Below, one piece after another: positions 61,004 to 64,000 of a stretch of DNA of 64,000 nt. Under the pieces are notes generated by a model. That model saw only the letters and a program-made list of their open reading frames with translations, ran no database searches and had not been told where the DNA came from. Both the position numbers and the translations under genes were made by a program. Each line of letters starts with the position of its first letter. Position 1 is the first letter of the stretch. The DNA is from SZUA-545 sp050297855 (GTDB lineage Bacteria; Campylobacterota; Campylobacteria; Campylobacterales; SZUA-545): NCBI GenBank assembly GCA_050297855.1, contig JBNKTC010000006.1, forward strand, positions 1 to 64,000, in the 5' to 3' direction.

Positions 61004-61912
61004 ATGTCAACTATGATCAAAAAGGCCGAGGCCACCTCCAAGACCCACCTCAACAATATCATGCAGATCGCCATCTTCAACCTGAACGACGGCCGTTATT
61101 ACGGGATCAATGTCTCCAAGATCAAATCCTTCGAGGATTTTAACAAATACCGCAGTATCAAAAACGATACGGTCAAGTCGGCTTTCCTGGATGGCTATAT
61201 CCAGTACCACCAGTATGTCGTGCCGGTGATCAATATCGAGAAATGGCTGGATATGTACAGTCCCGAAAACGTCTACCGTGAGTATATGGTGTGCGAATAC
61301 AACAAGCATATGGTCGCCTTTCCGATCAGCGGGATCAACAATATCTTCAACATTCCCATCGAAGAGCTGCAGACACCCGATGCGATGTTTGAAGAGGTGG
61401 TGACCTACAACACGGTCGTCACGATAGACGGAAACGAGACGATCTGCATGGTACTCGACGTGGAGCGCCTGATCCTCGATACTTTCGGGACGGATGATAT
61501 CATCAAAGGCGCCGAAGGCGGCGGGCTTGAGAGCGAAAAAGAGGTGCTGATCGCCGAAGACTCCAAGGCGGCCCGGGCGATCATTACGGCGATCATGGAG
61601 GAGACCCGCCTGAACTACACGATCTTTAATGACGGGAAAGAGATCATCGACTACCTCGAAGGGCTGGATGATGCGGGGCTGGCCAATGTCGGGATTGTGA
61701 TCACCGACCTGGAGATGCCGCGGCGTGACGGGTACCAGGTGATCAAGTATATCCGGGGCTCCCAGCGCTTTGCGGATCTCCCGGTCGTGGTCAACACGAG
61801 TATGTCCAACGAGGGGGTACAGAAAAAGGTATTGGAGATGGGTGCGGTGAGTTTTATTCCCAAGACAGATCCCGAGAACTTCCTGGGCGCTATCAAGGAG
61901 TACATGCGGTGA
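61004..61912 (+). CDS. cheV: Chemotaxis coupling protein CheV
   Basis: The 302-residue protein joins a CheW domain (IAIFNLNDGRYYGINVSKIKSF, residues about 20-160) to a C-terminal receiver domain with the phosphoacceptor Asp in VITDLEMPRRDGYQ and the Lys in FIPKTD. CheV couples receptors to CheA and tunes signalling through its phosphorylation. It is between the degenerate receiver-kinase gene and a small secreted protein gene. Confidence 0.94.
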   Translation: MSTMIKKAEATSKTHLNNIMQIAIFNLNDGRYYGINVSKIKSFEDFNKYRSIKNDTVKSAFLDGYIQYHQYVVPVINIEKWLDMYSPENVYREYMVCEYNKHMVAFPISGINNIFNIPIEELQTPDAMFEEVVTYNTVVTIDGNETICMVLDVERLILDTFGTDDIIKGAEGGGLESEKEVLIAEDSKAARAIITAIMEETRLNYTIFNDGKEIIDYLEGLDDAGLANVGIVITDLEMPRRDGYQVIKYIRGSQRFADLPVVVNTSMSNEGVQKKVLEMGAVSFIPKTDPENFLGAIKEYMR

Positions 61913-62391
61913 GAATACCCGGACTACTGCTTCTTCTATGGGTGAGTCTGGCGGCCTACGATATTCCGAAAAACGGTCAGAAAGTCCTTCCCTTTACACT
62001 GCCAAACCAGTATAAAAAGCCGGTGACGGTGGGTCTGGATACACGGATTATCCTCTATGTTCCCGATAAAAAAGCCTCCAATATCGTCCGGGAGTTCCTT
62101 GATTCCAAGGGCCCGGGGTACGTTCCCGCAAGGAAGATGGCGGTCGTATCCGATCTCTCCAATGCTCCCAGCTTTGTCCGGACACTTTTTATTATTCCGG
62201 GACTGAAGGCGTATGCGTATGATATGCTGGTGATCGAAGACGAGTTCTCGCCGGTTATCTTTGAGAGCGACCTGGAGAAGGTCTCGGTTATCAGGGTTGA
62301 CAACGGCATCCAAAAAAGTGTACAAAAAGCTGCAACCAAAGAAGAACTGGACAGTCTCATAGAGAGCATCGCTTCTGCCAGGCAGAAGTAG
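61909..62391 (+). CDS. Small exported protein, possibly thioredoxin-fold without active cysteines
   Basis: The 160-residue product starts at GTG 61909, overlapping the cheV stop (GTGA), with AAGGAG about 8 bases upstream. A short signal peptide (IPGLLLLLWVSLAAYDIP) is followed by FTLPNQYKKPVTVGLDTRIILYVPDKKASN, laid out like a peroxiredoxin/thioredoxin-fold strand-helix start. It contains no Cys, so it cannot be a thiol enzyme. The coupling to cheV is notable. Function not recognised. Confidence 0.6.
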   Translation: MRIPGLLLLLWVSLAAYDIPKNGQKVLPFTLPNQYKKPVTVGLDTRIILYVPDKKASNIVREFLDSKGPGYVPARKMAVVSDLSNAPSFVRTLFIIPGLKAYAYDMLVIEDEFSPVIFESDLEKVSVIRVDNGIQKSVQKAATKEELDSLIESIASARQK

Positions 62392-62416
62392 TACCCAAGG
62401 AAGAAGGAGAAGCGTG

Positions 62417-62809
62417 ATGGAAAAGATCGTTAAGACCCCTGAAGAGTGGCGCGCCCAGCTCAGTGAGGAGGAGTTTCATGTCTGCCGGATGCACGGGACG
62501 GAACCGGCATTTACCGGAGAGTATTGGGATGCCAAGACGGAGGGGGTTTACCACTGCCGCTGCTGCGGCGCACCGCTTTTTGAGTCGGAGGCAAAATACG
62601 ATTCAGGGACGGGGTGGCCCAGTTTCTGGAAGCCGGTCAGTAAAGAGGCCGTGGAGTTTACCGTGGACAACTCCCACGGGATGGTCCGCACCGAAGTGCA
62701 CTGTGGACGCTGCGACTGTCACCTGGGGCACGTCTTCCCCGACGGCCCTGCTCCTACCCACGAACGCTACTGCATCAACTCCGTCTCGATCAAGCTGGAA
62801 ACGGAGTAA
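62417..62809 (+). CDS. msrB: Peptide-methionine (R)-S-oxide reductase
   Basis: The 130-residue protein has two CxxC zinc pairs (CRCCG and CGRCDCHLGHVF), the GTGWPSFWKPV segment and the catalytic Cys in RYCINSVSIKL. It reduces methionine-R-sulfoxide in proteins. The catalytic residue is Cys, not selenocysteine. ATG 62417 follows AAGGAGAAG. Confidence 0.96.
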   Translation: MEKIVKTPEEWRAQLSEEEFHVCRMHGTEPAFTGEYWDAKTEGVYHCRCCGAPLFESEAKYDSGTGWPSFWKPVSKEAVEFTVDNSHGMVRTEVHCGRCDCHLGHVFPDGPAPTHERYCINSVSIKLETE

Positions 62810-62817
62810 TCCTCACC

Positions 62818-63069
62818 TTACGCACAGGAGGAGGGGGATGTTATTCTCCCCTTCTGGTGATAGGGGCACAAAAGCCCGATCTCCTGGACGACATCCAGTA
62901 AATCTTCTTTTGTGATCATCTCATCTTTTGAAAGATCGTTCAGCAGAAAATTGACGCGTTGTGTCAAAAGGTCATAGGAGTTTGCCACCACAAGGCTTTT
63001 TATGATCTCAACGGGAAGTGTTTTGTTTCGGCAGATACTGTTGTGCACGCATGAATGACAGAGTGACAT
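62818..63069 (-). CDS. Small cysteine-containing protein of unknown function
   Basis: ATG at 63069, with AAAGGAG upstream, gives 83 residues. The N-terminus has CHSCVHNSIC, two closely spaced Cys pairs, and a lone Cys-Pro (LLCPYHQ) plus a terminal Cys-Ala follow, which suggests metal binding. No family is recognised. It faces msrB convergently with an 8-base gap. Confidence 0.6.
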   Translation of the reverse strand: MSLCHSCVHNSICRNKTLPVEIIKSLVVANSYDLLTQRVNFLLNDLSKDEMITKEDLLDVVQEIGLLCPYHQKGRITSPSSCA

Positions 63070-63201
63070 GATAACTCCTTTGTATGGAAACATAAACAGG
63101 AAAACGAAACAGCGGAAGAGAGCAGTATATAAGAAAGATATGAGATTAATATGTCCTCGGGGATTTTATTCTCCTCATCCGGAGCTGTGGAGGGCGCAGG
63201 G

Positions 63202-63234
63202 TTAAGGAAGGGCGTTCCGGCCCTTTCCTTTTAA
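63202..63234. terminator. Hairpin at the 3' end of the 106-residue protein gene
   Basis: AAGGAAGGGC (63204-63213) pairs, with one bulge, with GCCCTTTCCTT (63220-63230). The stem sits just after the stop codon of the minus-strand gene at 63231 and has T-rich flanks on the plus strand. Confidence 0.5.
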
Positions 63235-63551
63235 GTGCTGTAGATGATCCCGATGGAGTCGAAGATGCTCTGGTATCCGGGGTCTTCGCAGCTGTAGATC
63301 CGGCCGTTGAACATGATATTGGTCACGTAATAGTCGGTGTTGATCTTTTTGGGCAGCATCTTGCCGAACTCTTTTTTTCGCTCCTCATCGCTGAACCACT
63401 CCTTGACCAGTTCCGAGAGGATCTCGTCGATATTGTCCGGATCGGTGTATTCGGGGATATCCAGCAGGAGGTTGTCGGGGTAGAACTCCTCGACGACGTT
63501 TCGGTTGGTGTTGTCGTACACGATGCCTTTCAGGCCCAGTACCAAAAGCAT
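63231..63551 (-). CDS. Uncharacterised small cytosolic protein
   Basis: Starting at 63551 (MLLVLGLKGIVYDNTNR) gives 106 residues, acidic, with no signal peptide. The middle (IDEILSELVKEWFSDEERKKEF) is helical. Function not recognised. It follows the YqaA-like gene by 4 bases, so it is probably co-transcribed with it. Confidence 0.65.
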   Translation of the reverse strand: MLLVLGLKGIVYDNTNRNVVEEFYPDNLLLDIPEYTDPDNIDEILSELVKEWFSDEERKKEFGKMLPKKINTDYYVTNIMFNGRIYSCEDPGYQSIFDSIGIIYST

Positions 63552-63555
63552 GTTT

Positions 63556-63984
63556 CTATCCTTGTGTAAAGTAAATAAACGTAACGGCAATAAAGACGTA
63601 GCGCGCAGTTTTCGCGCACGCGACGATAAGGGTAAAAAACCTTACATCATACCTGGCCGCCCCCGCGATAAAGGTGAGGGGATCGCCGATAAGGGGCATC
63701 CACGAAAGCAGCAGGGCATAAGCCCCGTACTTCTCAAATATCATGTGGGATCGTTCCGCCCGTTTCCGGCTGACGTACCCTTTATCGACAATATAGGCAA
63801 ACCCCTTAAGTCCCAGGTAGTAATTTACCAGGGCCCCCAATGTGTTCCCCACCGAGGCGACAGCCACCAGCAGGGCAGCGATGCCCCCCGCATCGATCAG
63901 GTAGAGCAGCACTCCTTCGCTCCCCATGGGGAAGAGCGTCGCAGAGATCAGGGCGGTCAAAAAGAGTGTCAGGTAATCATGCAT
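63556..63984 (-). CDS. YqaA/DedA-related membrane protein (VTT domain)
   Basis: The 142-residue protein has four hydrophobic segments and the family-typical LTALISATLFPMGSEGVLLYL and VGNTLGALVNYYLGLKG, with WMPLIGDPLTFIAGAARY near the middle. YqaA proteins are small members of the SNARE-associated/DedA (VTT) group, thought to work in lipid or ion movement. It is complete, starting 16 bases from the window edge. Confidence 0.85.
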   Translation of the reverse strand: MHDYLTLFLTALISATLFPMGSEGVLLYLIDAGGIAALLVAVASVGNTLGALVNYYLGLKGFAYIVDKGYVSRKRAERSHMIFEKYGAYALLLSWMPLIGDPLTFIAGAARYDVRFFTLIVACAKTARYVFIAVTFIYFTQG

Positions 63985-64000
63985 AGGGGATTATAGGAAA

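Noticed and set aside
62417..62809. Selenocysteine at the MsrB active site
   Set aside because: The codon in RYCINS is an ordinary Cys codon (TGC), not TGA.

Overview
The window looks like a chromosome segment from a free-living member of the Campylobacterota (former Epsilonproteobacteria), probably a Sulfurimonas/Sulfurovum-type chemolithotroph. The basis is inference from content: histidine kinases with the HQW-x-x-PL H-box common in that group, a CiaB homologue, a CetB-like PAS protein beside a hairpin-anchored chemoreceptor, CheV, and the gene order pyrD / M16 peptidase / dapA / FabL-like reductase / pgsA / rseP. The core is moderately GC-rich. No rRNA, tRNA or CRISPR array was seen.

Positions 1-3540 are an accessory, mosaic region. 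It opens inside the 3' end of a filamentous-haemagglutinin/CdiA-like effector gene, followed by AT-rich orphan membrane-protein ORFs. One of these is split by an eight-unit heptanucleotide repeat that would switch the reading frame. GC-rich scraps of haemagglutinin sequence follow the ORFs. A REP-associated tyrosine transposase unit with 25-bp inverted ends sits in one scrap, and the stub of a second such transposase lies at 3397-3537.

Positions 3588-20288 hold envelope and signalling genes: a TM-LysM protein, a metalloprotease/beta-barrel protein, a likely operon of diguanylate cyclase, di-haem peroxidase, sensor kinase and aldolase-like protein, then (reverse strand) ilvB-ilvN-lpxD and a Ppx/GppA phosphatase. 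Next come a small HU-like gene overlapping an HU-TM-LysM fusion gene, and a reverse operon of porin, solute-binding protein and membrane adenylate cyclase.

Positions 20386-33805 are mostly housekeeping: pdxJ-pdxA, a DUF1538/PII-like/CBS cluster, a thioredoxin-like protein with a large sensor kinase and cytochrome c, then folD-lepB-site-2 protease-rsmH-FtsL-like, a catalytically degenerate HtrA-like protein, kdsA and a DUF3817 protein. Positions 33818-47630 hold a TlpA-like protein, an EF-hand protein, a yggS-led reverse operon, a rseP-pgsA-fabL-dapA-M16-pyrD reverse block, ciaB, htrA and hup.

Positions 47740-51327 are a molybdate module (modE, modA, a Mop-like protein, modB, modC) with two ModE-type operator palindromes. 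It is followed by an OprD-like porin. Positions 52919-62391 form a motility/chemotaxis-flavoured block: on the reverse strand fapA, cetB-like, a CZB-type chemoreceptor and an 842-residue coiled-coil protein; on the forward strand a receiver-kinase with a degraded ATP site, cheV and a small secreted protein. The window ends with msrB, a small cysteine-containing protein, an unknown protein and a YqaA-type membrane protein.
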